From Panax quinquefolius (Eukaryota > Streptophyta > Magnoliopsida > Apiales > Araliaceae): 64,000 nucleotides of DNA. Location: positions 46,056,464 to 46,120,463 of the forward strand of contig CM035162.1 in assembly GCA_020205615.1 (NCBI GenBank). Direction: 5' to 3'. Positions within the stretch are counted from its first letter, which is position 1. Each line of letters starts with the position of its first letter. Shown in pieces: positions 1 to 10,830 of the stretch. The notes under the pieces were generated by a model, which saw only the letters and a program-made list of their open reading frames with translations, did not search any database and was not told the origin of the DNA. Both the position numbers and the translations under genes were made by a program.

Positions 1-1010
1 GAAGACAACCATGTCAGCAAGTACCTCCTGAGGGGTCTACTAACAATAACAATGAGACCAACGTTATTCAAGTTCAGCAGTTGGTAGCCTTGTTGACGGG
101 AGCACTTGCGAATCAACAGCAAGCTCAAGTCACGACTTTTAAGGAATTCAAAGCGGTTGGGCCGCCAAAGTTTCAAGGGTCTATGAATCCAATGGAAGCC
201 CAAACTTGGATCATAGAAATGGAGAAGGTGTTTGAAGTTGCTAGAGTTAACGAAGATCAGAAGACTGCATTCGCGATGTTTATGCTTAAGTCCGAAGCTA
301 GCTACTGGTGGCAAGCAAATAAAGTTTGTGGAGGGCAAGGAGTGGTAGCGTGGGATATATTTAAGGAGATGTTCTTTGAAATGTACTTTCCAAATGAAGT
401 TCTCGTAACCACTTGAGGTGCAATTTCTTGAGCTTAAGCAAGGAACTATGACGGTGCCAGAATATGCTGCAAAGTTTAACGAGTTGGCAAGGTTTGCTAC
501 TTATCATGTCAATACGGATGAGCGTAAGGCGAGAAGGTTCAAACAAGGATTGAAACCCTTGCTGTATAGCAAGGTTTCAATGTTCCAATAAATACATTTA
601 TATAACAGACCGAAAAGGCAATTATCGTAGAAGGTGGAAGCGATGCCTTGACTAAGTATAACCAAGATCGTAAGAAGAGGAAGAATGATAACGAGAATAA
701 GGTCAGTGGGAGTAATGTTGAAGTAACAATCAAGAGGAAGTGGAACGAGAATTCACTACGGAGGACAAAGTGGAAGTCAAGCGTAAGAAAAGTTTGAAGC
801 TTGTGCTACTTGTGGAAAGAACCATACCGGGTATATTTGAAGGGAAAGCGGTGTGTTTCAACTGTGTGGTCGAGGGGACACATTGCACCGAACTAATTTA
901 GTCAAGAAAGGAACATGTTTTACCCTGGGTTCAAGGATCAGATGGCTCGTGATTGTCCTAAAAAGCCGCCGGGAGTGCAAGTGGAGGAAAAGGAAACAAC
1001 AATGGTGGTG
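1..1010 (+). pseudogene. Tekay T1 gag remnant (capsid region and degraded zinc knuckle)
   Basis: From 81 one frame gives a stretch with the retrotransposon gag pattern (PPKFQG, WIIEMEKVF, YWW, WDIFKEMFFEMYFP). After a stop near 416 the capsid continues in another frame around 420-590 (LELKQGTMTVPEYAAKFNELA). About 815-960 is a broken zinc-knuckle zone: CATCGKNHTG lacks its last cysteine, and MARDCPKKPPG survives in another frame. Gag normally forms the capsid and packages element RNA. At least three frame breaks rule out a working product. The N-terminus lies left of the window. Confidence 0.85.
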
Positions 1011-1102
1011 GTGCATCGACTATCATCGACCAAATCACCAAAGCCGACCTACCACGAGAACTTTCAATACGACCGCAAGATGATGCGGTTTCGCCTAAGG
1101 AT

Positions 1103-1480
1103 GTGGTGTCGTATCATTCGATTAATTGTATTAATGCTTATGTATTATTTGATTCGGGTGCTACTTGTTCATTTATATCGGATGAATTTGCTCAGAACTT
1201 AGATTTGCCACAAGGAGAATTAGATTATCCCTTGAGCATAAAGATTGCAAATAAGGAAGTGATTCCTGTTAGATTCGTATATAAGAATTGTAAAGTGGTT
1301 ATAAAGGGTCAAGAGATGAGGGTAGACCTAATACTAATTAGACTGGGGGAGTTTGATGTTATATTGGGAATGGATTGGTTATTCAATCACGGGGCATTGA
1401 TTGATTGCCAAAGAAAGTGTGTTAACCTTATGACTCCATCAAAGGTTGTGTTCTATGGCAGCAAATCACACCGACAAGCA
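1103..1480 (+). pseudogene. Tekay T1 aspartic protease domain
   Basis: The open frame 1103-1837 begins with a retropepsin-like domain. The catalytic motif reads LFDSGATCSFIS near 1145-1180, and the C-terminal hydrophobic-Gly signature ILGMDWL lies near 1360-1380. This enzyme processes the Gag-Pol polyprotein. The domain itself is open and its active-site DSG is kept, but it is out of phase with gag and the frame stops at 1837, early in RT. Family assignment is firm; activity is unlikely because the polyprotein is broken on both sides. Confidence 0.88.
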
Positions 1481-1689
1481 AGTAGTCTGACGGTAATGCA
1501 AGCCAAGAAGTTTTTAAGACAAGGATGTGTAGGATACTTAGCCTACATAGTTGATACACAGAAGAAAAGTACGAAGTTAGAAGAGATACCAATTATTATA
1601 GATTTTGCAGACGTATTTCCAGACGATTGGCCGAGTCTTCCGCCAGATCGACAAATTGAGTTATTGATTGATTTAGTGCCACGAACAGG

Positions 1690-2440
1690 CGCGATATCTA
1701 AGGCACCATACAGAATGGCCTCGATAGAGATGAAAGAGTTGATGGTGCAACTGCAGGAATTGCTCGACAAAAAGTATATACAGCCGAGTGTATTGCCATG
1801 GGGAGCGCCAGTGTTATTTGTTAAGAAGAAGGATTGATCGATGCGACTCTTCATTGATTACAGCGAATTGAATAAGGTCACGATTAAAAATAAGTATCCG
1901 TTACCAAGAATCGATGACCTGTTTGATCAACTGAAGGGTGCGAGATATTTTTCAAAGATAGACTTAAGGAGTGGTTATCATCTGTTGAAGGTGAGGCCAG
2001 AAGACGTACCGAAGACGACATTCAAAACTCGTTATGGTCATTACGAGTTTCTAGTTATGTTATTTGGTTTAACCAATGCAGCTGCAGTGTTCATGGACTT
2101 GATGAACAGGGTGTTTAAACCATTCTTAGATAAATTTGTGGTAGTGTTTATTGATGATATCCTGGTGTATTCTAAGACCAAGGAAGAACATGTTGAACAC
2201 TTAAGAGTGACATTGAAAACATTGAGAAAGGAGAAGTTGTATGCAAAATTTTCAAAATGTGAGTTTTGGATGGAACGTATACGCTTCTCTGCATGTTATC
2301 GATAAAGACGGAATTTCAGAGATCCATCAAAAGTCAAGCTTATAGTAAATCGATCACCAAGACATCGCTGAGATAAGGAGTTTCTTAGGGTTGGCGGTGT
2401 TACTATAGCATTTTATTCAGGACTTTTCCAAGATCGCACC
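1690..2440 (+). pseudogene. Tekay T1 reverse transcriptase
   Basis: The N-terminal RT part (SKAPYRMASIEMKEL, WGAPVLFVKKKD) ends the frame that stops at 1837. The frame from 1841 gives the next motifs: [35 protein letters not shown], and the catalytic FIDDILVYS at about 2147-2170, with both aspartates kept. After 2305 the reading shifts and the thumb region (SFLGLAG-like) is only recognisable in pieces. The enzyme copies element RNA into cDNA. The stop at 1837 and the later frameshift disable it. Confidence 0.88.
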
Positions 2441-2479
2441 CCATTGACGAATTTAACCAGAAGGCGCTTAAGTTTGTTT

Positions 2480-2960
2480 GACGGAGAAGTGTGAGGGAAG
2501 CTTTCACGAATTGAAGAAGAGGCTGAGCTCAGCACCTGTTTTGTCATTGCTTGATGATACAGGGAATTTTGTGGTGTATAGTGATGCATCGCATTAAAGA
2601 CTAGGATGTGTGCTTATGTAGAACGGTAGAGTCATTGCATATGCATCACGTCAATTAAAAGAATATGAGAAATCACAGTATCCACTCACGACTTAGAGTC
2701 AGGCTGCATGGTGGTGTTTGCCTCTCAATATTTGGAGACATTATCTTTACGGAGAAAGAGGTGTGAGATATATATCCACCATAAAAGTCCAAGTATATCT
2801 TTACACAAAAAGACTTAAACATGCGACAAAGAAGATGGTTGGAACTAATCAAAGATTATGATTGCGAGATTTTCTATCATCCCGAAAAGGCGAATATTGT
2901 TGTTTATGCTTTAAGCAGGAAGGGACGAGAGAAGTTTTTGATGTTAACAGCTCAGGAGAA
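2480..2960 (+). pseudogene. Tekay T1 RNase H remnant and tether
   Basis: A remnant of the Ty3-type RNase H. The DAS motif (VVYSDASH) is at about 2573-2595, directly followed by an in-frame stop. IAYASRQLKEYEKSQYPLTT follows near 2635-2690. The region is badly frame-shifted until 2821, where a frame reopens with [26 protein letters not shown], the typical end of the domain before integrase. RNase H removes the RNA strand during reverse transcription; this copy cannot. Confidence 0.8.
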
Positions 2961-3109
2961 GCTAGTGTCGGAAATGGCTAAGATGGAGTTGGAAATTAAA
3001 AATCCGACAGAATCCAATGAAAAGTTGTTCCAGATAAGAAATGATTCAACGTTGGTAGATAAAGTGAAGAATGCACAACTTTAGGATGAAGAATGCAAAA
3101 AGATAAAAC

Positions 3110-3756
3110 AGAAGATATCTGAAGGGGAGGAAAGCAAATTTAAAATCGATTCGGAAGGGTTACTTCGATTCGAAGGGAGAATTTGGGTTCCGCTATTACC
3201 GGAAGTTAAAGAAGAAGTTCTGAGTGAAGCTCACAACTCAAGATATTCGATTCACCCTGGAAGTACGAAAATGTACCAAGATCTTAGACATCATTTTTGG
3301 TGGCCGAATATGAAGAAGGAGGTGGCTGAGTGTGTGGCAAAATACTTAACGTGTCAGAAAGATAAAGCTGAACATCAAAGACCAAGCGGATTATCGCAAC
3401 CGCTAAAGATACCGTAATGGAAGTGGGAGCATATCACAATGGATTTTGTGGTAGGTCTTCCAACGACTCAACAAGGTTACGATGCTATTTTGGGTGATTG
3501 TCGATCGATTGACAAAGTCGGGCTCACTTCTTACCAATCAAGATTAGATTTACCCTAGATCGCTTAGCAAAACTGCACGTAAAGGAAATCATATCAAGAC
3601 ACGGTGTACTGTATCCATCAGATCGATGTAGATCCACGCTTCACATCTAATTTCGGGAAACGATTGCAAGAATGTTTGGGAACACAAATGAATGAATGAA
3701 CGCATCATCCTCAAACTGATGGACAAAGCGAGAGAACCATCCAAACACTAGAAGAT
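3110..3756 (+). pseudogene. Tekay T1 integrase, zinc-binding N-terminus and broken core
   Basis: The HHCC zinc-binding module is visible at about 3210-3365: histidines in SEAHNS and SIHPGST, then cysteines in AECVAKYLTCQK, with FWWPNM between. A stop follows the linker at about 3415. The core begins ITMDFVVGLP with the first catalytic aspartate near 3435. The middle of the core, which should hold the second aspartate, is shifted and stop-ridden. HPQTDGQSERT near 3708-3741 marks the region of the catalytic glutamate. Integrase joins element cDNA to the host chromosome; this one is inactive. Confidence 0.82.
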
Positions 3757-4476
3757 ATGCTTAGAGCACGTATTATGGATTTCAAGGGAAATTGGGATGA
3801 TCATTTACCGTTGGTTGAATTTTCCTATAATAATAGTTATCACGCGAGTATTAGCATGCCGCCTTACAAAGCGTTATACGGCAGAAAATGCAGAACTCCG
3901 TTGTGCTGGGATGAGGTAGGTGAACGTCAACTATTGGGTCCAGAATTGGTGCAACAAACCGTCGAAATCATCAAGGTTATTCGAGCAAGATTGCTAGCTG
4001 CACAAGATAGACAGAAGAAATATGTCGATCAACATCGACAGAATCGGGATTTTGATGTCGGAAGTTATGTCTTCTTGAAAGTATCTCCTTGGAAGGGGAA
4101 ATTTCGATTTGGCATGAAAGGGAAATTAAGCCCTAGGTTTACAGGTCCTTCTGAAGTGCTTCGACGTGTGGGGGAAGTGGCATACGAGGTAGCTTTACCT
4201 CCAGAGTTGGAGCATATTCAAAATATTTTCCATATATCAGTATTGAGGCCATATAAGCCTGATTATAAGCATGTAATAGAATACGAGGCCTTACAATTTG
4301 AAAAAGACTTAACATATGAAGAAGTCCCTGTTCAAATTATTAACAGAAAAGAACAAGTACTGAGGAATAAGGAGATACCTTCTGTTAAGGTAATCTGGAG
4401 AAACCACAATGCTGAGGAAGCTACGTGGGAACTTGAAAGCGTTATGATGAAGAATTATCATCAGTTGTTTGCTTGA
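3757..4476 (+). pseudogene. Tekay T1 integrase C-terminal domain plus chromodomain
   Basis: The longest clean stretch of T1, 239 codons. It starts at the end of the core (LPLVEFSYNNSYH, YGRKCRTPLCW). A GPY/F-type C-terminal domain lies at about residues 123-150 (KLSPRFTGPSEVL, VAYEVALP). The last ~55 residues form a chromodomain (RKEQVLRNKEIPSVKVIWRNH and EATWELE). In chromoviruses this domain is thought to direct insertion towards modified chromatin. It ends in TGA just before the polypurine region. The frame is open, but the upstream core is broken, so it is a surviving piece rather than a gene. Confidence 0.85.
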
Positions 4477-4488
4477 TTTTGTATAACA

Positions 4489-4585
4489 ATTCTGGGGACA
4501 TAATCTTGTTAAGGAGGGAAGAATGTAATGAATGAATTTTTCGAGTTGTGATTCTGGGGACAGAATCCTTTTAAGGAGGGAAGGA
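4489..4585 (+). repeat. Doubled polypurine/LTR-start motif, 62-bp spacing
   Basis: Two copies of a block that runs ATTCTGGGGACA, then AAGGAGGGAA, then AATGTAA or GATGTAA. The first TGTAA is at 4524 and the second, at 4586, is the real LTR start; the spacing is 62 bp. The downstream purine tract would prime plus-strand DNA synthesis. The same doubling with the same spacing is present in the element at 43566-53432. Confidence 0.75.
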
Positions 4586-5965
4586 TGTAACGATCGAGAA
4601 ATTTGTAATTTAATTTAAATATTTATTAAATTAAATAAATGTTTTAAATAACTTATTTATTAAAGAACATAAATAATTGATAATTATGATGAATTAATTT
4701 AGTAATTAAATGGAATAATGATAATTTTATTGAAGGATTTAATTTAAGGAAAAAAATAAATTAAATCAATTATTTAATATTTAAGAGAATAATTAAACTA
4801 AATGAATTATTAAATTTAATGGAAATAAATAAATTAAATAAAGTGATGTTTCTAATTTATTAATTAAATTAAATTAAATTAGATATATAATTATTTATTA
4901 ATTATATATCTAATGATAATAAGATTTTTAAACTAAAGTTATCTAGGTTAACTAAATTAGGGTGTGACACAAAGTAACTATATGATATAATTAATATAAT
5001 AATAATTTGTTTTGGGAAATAGGTGTTTAGCCAAACAAGGCCTTGTGGCCTTTGGTTTTTCTCAACTGACGTCTTCTATTTTGTTAACTGAAAGAGAACG
5101 TGGGAATTTAAGCCATATCAGTTTATTTTATTAGTTTGCATCTTATTATCTCCTAAGGCTAGATAACTGAAATACAGAGAAAAGTTAAGAGAGAAGGGAG
5201 AGAATTCTTGAGTTTTCCAAAGAAAATTCAGTGGTGATAACAAGGGTTTCAAGTAAATTGGAGGTATATTATCTAAACCTCAGTATTATGTATATATATT
5301 TATATACATATATGAGTTTACGACATAATTTATATGTTCTATGAATTCGATTTTATTGAATTGTTGCTAGACAATTGAATTGTGATGATTATATGTGTTG
5401 GTTATGTTTGAGTTTGTATGTAAAGCAAGAATTAGTATGCAAATTACGGTTTAAAAAGGAAGAAAAGTATGATAGTGTATATTTTTCCATATGGCTTGTG
5501 AATAGTACCAATTCTAGTGGCCAATTCGTATGCTAAACTGTAAGTTGAGTCTTGATTATGCTAGTCTATTAAGAAACGCGCATAATGTAATTTGAACAAA
5601 GTAATTCGGACAAGAATCGAAGTCACAATGATGATTTTTGTGTAAGAAGTTCAAAAATGGAGTTTTATATGAAAACATGGAATTTTGAGAAATTAAACTA
5701 GTTTTAGTTGATGATAAATTATGTTAATTAGTTGTAAATGTTAGCAAACATGTTTGTAATAGTCTGTACCAATTGTAGATGTTAATTTCACTGTTTGTTA
5801 CGTGAAATTCGTGTTAGTTGGTCTAAAAACGGCCATCGCTTATGCCGAGTCTATTATTGTCACCAAATAAGAATTATTCTTACCTGGTGCTAAGGCAAAA
5901 AATAAATAAGAACAAGGATGACAATTCTAAGCGCAATGCTACCCATCGGCTTTTTCTCGATCGAG

Positions 5966-5989
5966 CACCGGTAACAGTTATTACCGGTG
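5966..5989. other. Perfect GC-rich hairpin in Tekay T1 LTR
   Basis: CACCGGTAA (5966-5974) and TTACCGGTG (5981-5989) are exact inverted repeats around a 6-base loop. They stand out in the AT-rich LTR. A related motif, TTACCTGGTGCTAAGGC, occurs about 100 bp upstream near 5880. It could be an RNA structural or processing signal of the LTR; no function is known from sequence alone. Confidence 0.45.
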
Positions 5990-6067
5990 TTAAGGCGAAG
6001 GTATGGCAATACAAGGCCTATACCTCGAGCCCAAGCAAATGACTTACGCCTATTTGCAGGTTATGTG

Positions 6068-7926
6068 TGAAAGTAATATGCACACAAGCCAATCATGTTT
6101 GATGATAAAGCATATACTTTGTAACAATCTTATTCATTTATTAATAAAAGTATTAATTTATTAAAGGCTTTTAATTATCTACATGATGTTTTTTTATAAT
6201 ATGTGATAAACCCATAGTTTTAAGCAATGCTTTTAGAATAATGATGATGATCATTCTAATGAGATCTAAATTCTTAGAAAGCTTAAAACTAAAATAGTTC
6301 CCAATCATTGGATTACTAAATTGGGGATTAGTGAATCCGGATAGATTGGTACATACGTTGCTTACTCATTGGATGAGGATGATTGATCTCATGATCATTT
6401 GTGTTGAGACACTAAAGCAAGTATGTAGGTGCTTATTAGAGAATAAGTTCACCGAACGTGGCTCGCTAAGGAATACCTAATGGAGTTTTACTTGCTCACA
6501 ATAGGAATTCTCAGTAGTGATAGTAGTACAAGTGATCCTTGAACTTGAGATCATCATAGTATCTTGTGTATGATAAGTTATACTTTGACTTATTCCTTAA
6601 GACCCTTAGGGTATATCAAAGGGTATGCTTGGGTATAATAAGTTGTACATGGAGATAATGTATGATCAATAAAGAATCTACCACTTATTAAAAGAAGAGA
6701 AATGTCATATGTGATTCGATAAATGACAACCCAAAGAGTCCTTGGTTTAGGGAGAATGAAATTAGAAAGGAGTTTCTAATTTTCATTATTTGAGTCATGC
6801 ATTTAAGAGTCGAAATACATATAATTAAATAAAATAAGACTTGATGAAAAATTCCATGTCTTATATTTAATTGAGACATCAGATGGTGGAAGGATTGAAT
6901 TGTCACAGAAACTATTTACTCAAAGGTTCTTTTATGATTAATATTGAAATCTATATTATCCGGAAAGTCGTTGATCGCTAGGAGGCTTATCCTATCAGAG
7001 AATAAATATTATTTATTTAAATAAATTAATTGTTTAATTTATTTATTTAAATAAGATTAGAATTGTTCTAATTGATTTATTCACAACCTGCTTTAATATG
7101 GAGAACCTAAAGGGTCACACCATAAAAGGAAGAATAATTATTTAAGAAGTTAATGGCATAATCGTAATAATATAGTTATGTATATTTAATTTAATCTATG
7201 GTGATAGAATAAATTAAATAGCTTAATATTTATTATTTAATATTTAAGAAATATTTAATATAAATTAATAAAAGGAGTCTTATTAATATTATTACAATTA
7301 TTATTATTATTTTAATTTCTAAAAGAGTTTAGGAATTAATTTAATATAAGTACTCTCATTAATTCCTAATAAGATTAGGAGGAAAAATTAATTAAAGGAT
7401 TTTAATTAATTATCCCTAATAAGATTAGGGAGCCCATTTAATTAAAAGGGTTTAATTAAATAATTCCTTATTTTAATAGGGTTACTTGATATCTTTATAA
7501 GAGGAGTCTTATATCAGATATTGGGACTATGGGAAATAATTCCAATTGTTGGAGAGTACGCCCTTTTTCTATACAGATAGGAAAAACTAGGGTTTGAGCC
7601 AATACCCCTTCTTCTTGAATCCTTCTTCTTCCTTGGTGGATCACCTCTAGAGGCCAAACACTTGGGTGGCTAACGTTGATCAAAGGAAGGAACCAAACCC
7701 GGTGAATTCAAGTTGAACGCGAAAGGATTTGGAGGTGAACTTGTACCTGAGGAAGCTCGATCTTCAAGGGTATGATTTTATTCTTTATCTTTTCGTTTAA
7801 TTAATAATTGTGCATAAAGGGTGATCCGGGTATATGGTTTGTAAAATTTTTAAAACTCTGATTTTTATCTCGCTTCCGCTTAATTTATGCAATTTGATTG
7901 CATTCTTGAATATTACAAACCTAACA
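6068..7926 (+). mobile_element. Solo LTR of the long-LTR copia family
   Basis: An 1859-bp LTR starting TGAAAGTAATATGC and ending ACCTAACA, flanked by the 5-bp target duplication ATGTG (6063-6067 and 7927-7931). It matches, end to end, the LTRs of the copia elements at 24065-42207 and 57092-62512. No internal region is present, so it arose by recombination between two LTRs of a full insertion. It sits in the 3' LTR of Tekay T1 and is therefore younger than T1. Both ends and the TSD are exact, so the boundaries are secure. Confidence 0.95.
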
Positions 7927-9398
7927 ATGTGTATCGGACTTATGTTAGTCTAGCATGCACGTTAATGATGTCGAGACATAATATAAACTACAATAACGGG
8001 TTGACATGTGTTGTAATGCAAAGTGTAAAGATTTGAAATAATTGTTAAATAAGTTATAAAATGAAACCAAATGTGGTGTTTTCAAAGTTAGAGGTGATCG
8101 ATTAAGTTATGTTGGCTCGTAGTGAGATTTCAGATTCGTTAAGTGTGTTAACCTATATGGTTAGATGCTAAGTTAAGGTTATTACCTAAATGATGGTTTA
8201 AACCCTTACAGCTAATATTCATATAACTAATTGTTGTTGCGATTTCAATGATATATGTAGGATAATTGAAGATTATTTTACCCTTGTGTAGCTTACAAAC
8301 AAGGCAAGTTCTTTAACCCTACTCTTATAATAATTGTGCAAGTTTCTAAACCTTATCTTTGTCATTGGGCAAGACTATTAATTCTATTCTGATGAATGAT
8401 TGAATAAGCTCATGTAACCTAATTCGTTACATCAAATGAGTTTCACATTTTCATTTCTTGTTATTAGTACTCAAAACATATATTGTTCTAACACATTGAT
8501 TCAAAGGAGATTGTTTTAATTCCTTGAATATAATACTTTGCATATATATCATGCTTATTCAATTATATATTATTGATATCCGATCTTTGACTTTGATAGC
8601 CTTGTTCAGTTACACATTCTTGTATTAAACCTTTATTTATTGAATTTGAATAAGTGTTCTAAAATTTTAGAAACACTGATAAGCTAGTTCCAAACTAAAC
8701 TTTCTTTAGTGTGGAAATTCTAAAATCAAATTGATACGAACAACCTTAACATATGGGATTTTGTACGTGTAACGTTTAGATTTTTGTGCACAATACATGG
8801 TACAAAGGGCTGATCCCCCTGAGTACGTTAGGAAGAGTCTGTACAGTCTAATGACTATTGAGGTTAAGGTAATAATACCTAAACACCGTGGACATAGTTA
8901 GTGGTCATAAGACCCGCAGATAATTAAAGTTCGAACTTGTTTTCTATTTTGATTCATAGAACAAGTTCTTTATTATTCAGTATTTGTTGTTCACTCTCAT
9001 GTTGTTATTGTACTATCTTTATGTCAGTGAGCAATTGTTTGCTCACTCTTGCAATTAAACAATGCAGCTAAAGTTGAAAGAGGTGATGATCCATCTACTA
9101 GCAAGGGAAAGGGCAAGATGTCTAAGTGATGAAGAATTAGTTAAAGTTTATTTAAATGCTTGAAGTTTTAAGACTTGTTTTATTTTATAATGTATTCCGC
9201 AAGCTGATGTAATAATTTTAAGGTTTGATTACTTGGGATTTATTTTGAGATTATGATGTAACCCTTTAATGGGAGAGATTATTGTTTAAATTATTTATTT
9301 AATGTTTTATCCTTTATTATAGGTAGTAAGATGTAATTATTTTGATAGTGAGCACCAAATTCGGTGAAAATGAAGTACCCGGATTTAGGGGTGTCACA

Positions 9399-9660
9399 GC
9401 AAATGATTTTTAGAACCCTACATCTCGGATGCCATAGCCCAAAGTTGCAGGTTTGTTGGAAGTGGATGATATCACGCAGTTGTAAGCACAGATGGCAACA
9501 ATGGTGAAGAAAATAGATTCAATAGCCGAGAGCAAATTGAAAACAATTGCATTTGTTTGTGAAATTTGTGCGGGGTCACACTACACGGATCAATGTGTTA
9601 TCACTTCGAGCCTGATGCAGATGGGAAATTACAGAAAGAACAAGGATAGGTTTGAACACA
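9399..9660 (+). pseudogene. Athila A1 gag, zinc-knuckle portion
   Basis: Reads as the end of the Athila capsid region followed by a CCHC knuckle. The pattern CEICAGSHYTDQC (CX2C, H, C) is at about 9556-9594. The same region is found uninterrupted in the second Athila copy near 42530-42790, and that gave both boundaries. It is cut on the left by the T1 insertion (LTR end 9398) and on the right by the antisense solo LTR at 9666. In-frame stops are present. Gag would bind and package element RNA. Confidence 0.8.
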
Positions 9661-10194
9661 CATCTTGACGCCCCCCAAAATAGGTATACACAACACCCAT
9701 TCTCGAGTCGCCAAATACATGGTACAAGAAGCAAACTACAACTTCAATAATACAAATGTCGTGTGAAATACGACAATATATATTTAATGAGTTTAAATAT
9801 AATATTGTCTTCTAGACAATATCCACACGCAAAATAAATCCCCATCATAATTATTGATACATTATTTTACAAAAATGGTGAGGACTACTAAACAACTCTC
9901 TCTAGAACCTTCATTCCATACCCCCGACTAGTACTCGCTACATTCTCGCCTCCCCGAGAAGAATGGAACAAAAAGGAAAAGGGTGAGCTCAACTAGCCCA
10001 AAAGAAGAATGTTATGACTAAGATAATATAGAACAAATTATCGTTAGTCTTCAACAGGAAAAATCGATAGAATACAATAGATAACAAGTTTCAGATCAAT
10101 ATTCGCAGCGTGAAATAATAATTCATAGAAGAGTTACGTGAGAATGAAATCTACTATAATCTATGAATTTAATAGTCCATCATCAATATTTTAT

Positions 10195-10435
10195 CCTCAG
10201 AACATCAATCAATATTCATCTCAAATCAAATATTCATCTTTTGACTACAGCCAAAGATATTCATCGATCGGTCATGTTCATCTCAACACTGCTCATCTTT
10301 GCACTAAAGGCCAAAGATACTCATCATCATTATGTTCATTTAAACACTGCTCATCTTTGCACTACAGTGCCAAAGATATTCTTCAGAAATCATTCATCTT
10401 TGCACTACAGCCAAAGATAATCAATAATATCATCA
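10195..10435. repeat. Diverged tandem repeat, about 50-60 bp unit, in the solo LTR
   Basis: About four diverged units with the core CATCTTTGCACTACAGCCAA or a close variant, followed by AGATATTCATC-like text. Cores are seen near 10245, 10290, 10350 and 10400. Because of the repeat, two overlapping open frames of about 100 and 85 codons appear here; they are judged artefacts of the repeat. Subrepeats in LTRs can carry promoter or enhancer elements; none is identified. Confidence 0.65.
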
Positions 10436-10654
10436 TTTAAGACCGAGGATGATGAAAAATATTTTAAAAAGCGAATCCAAAGAAACAAAATGACAAGGAT
10501 TAAGGATTCGTACTTGGTTTTATCCACGTCCAAAAATACCTCAAAATAATCATAGTGGTGTAAAATTCAAGAATGATCAAAACATGGATACAATCAAAGC
10601 TAGTATCCGAATAGATATTTTAGACGAAAAGAAAAATTATCATTTTTCTATGAA

Positions 10655-10830
10655 TAGTCCAGTATTCTGAATAGTGTCAGATATCGTGAATAGTCTTAGT
10701 ATCGTGAATAGTAACTCAAACACCAAAAGATAGAAATTCCACAAAAAACATCTTCACGCTTTATGAATAGTACTCGTGAATAGTAACTCATGAATAGTAA
10801 CTCGTGAATAGTAACTCATGAATAAGAACC
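10655..10830. repeat. Short tandem repeat with GTGAATAGTAACTC unit
   Basis: Many copies of TGAATAGT, the tightest being four direct copies of a 14-bp unit (GTGAATAGTAACTC or ATGAATAGTAACTC) at about 10760-10820. Looser copies begin near 10655. They lie inside the antisense solo LTR and look like replication-slippage products or LTR subrepeats. Confidence 0.75.

Larger units (their letters stand above)
1..9398 (+). mobile_element. Tekay/Del-like chromovirus (Ty3/gypsy), element T1, 5' part outside window
   Basis: Sequence shows, in order, a gag remnant, protease, reverse transcriptase, RNase H, integrase and a C-terminal chromodomain, then purine-rich tracts and an LTR that starts TGTAAC at 4586 and ends GTCACA at 9398. 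The order PR-RT-RH-INT with a chromodomain is that of plant chromoviruses; the chromodomain and integrase resemble the Tekay/Del clade. The window opens inside gag, so the 5' LTR and primer binding site are not visible. Every domain carries stops or frameshifts, so the element is dead. Just past 9398 the sequence resumes inside the gag of an Athila-like element, which shows that T1 inserted there. The expected TSD copy is 9399-9403; its partner lies left of the window. Confidence 0.9.
4586..9398 (+). repeat. 3' LTR of Tekay T1, interrupted by a solo copia LTR
   Basis: Starts TGTAAC directly after the purine tract and ends GTCACA, where Athila gag sequence resumes. Without the 6068-7931 insertion the LTR is about 2.95 kb, normal for Tekay/Del. 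It is very AT-rich and non-coding. The short open frame 5842-6042 shows no family pattern and is judged spurious. No second LTR is available for dating because the 5' copy is off-window. The 3' boundary was placed by comparison with uninterrupted Athila gag at 42530-42560. Confidence 0.8.

Noticed and set aside
1..4476. Endogenous pararetrovirus (caulimovirus type)
   Set aside because: Integrase, chromodomain, LTRs and target duplications are present; there is no movement-protein sequence. It is a chromovirus retrotransposon.
10138..10440. 100- and 85-codon open frames
   Set aside because: They follow a tandem repeat inside an antisense solo LTR; overlapping frames on the same repeat are typical artefacts.
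10655..10830. CRISPR-like array
   Set aside because: Units are 14 bp, direct and without spacers, in a eukaryotic LTR.
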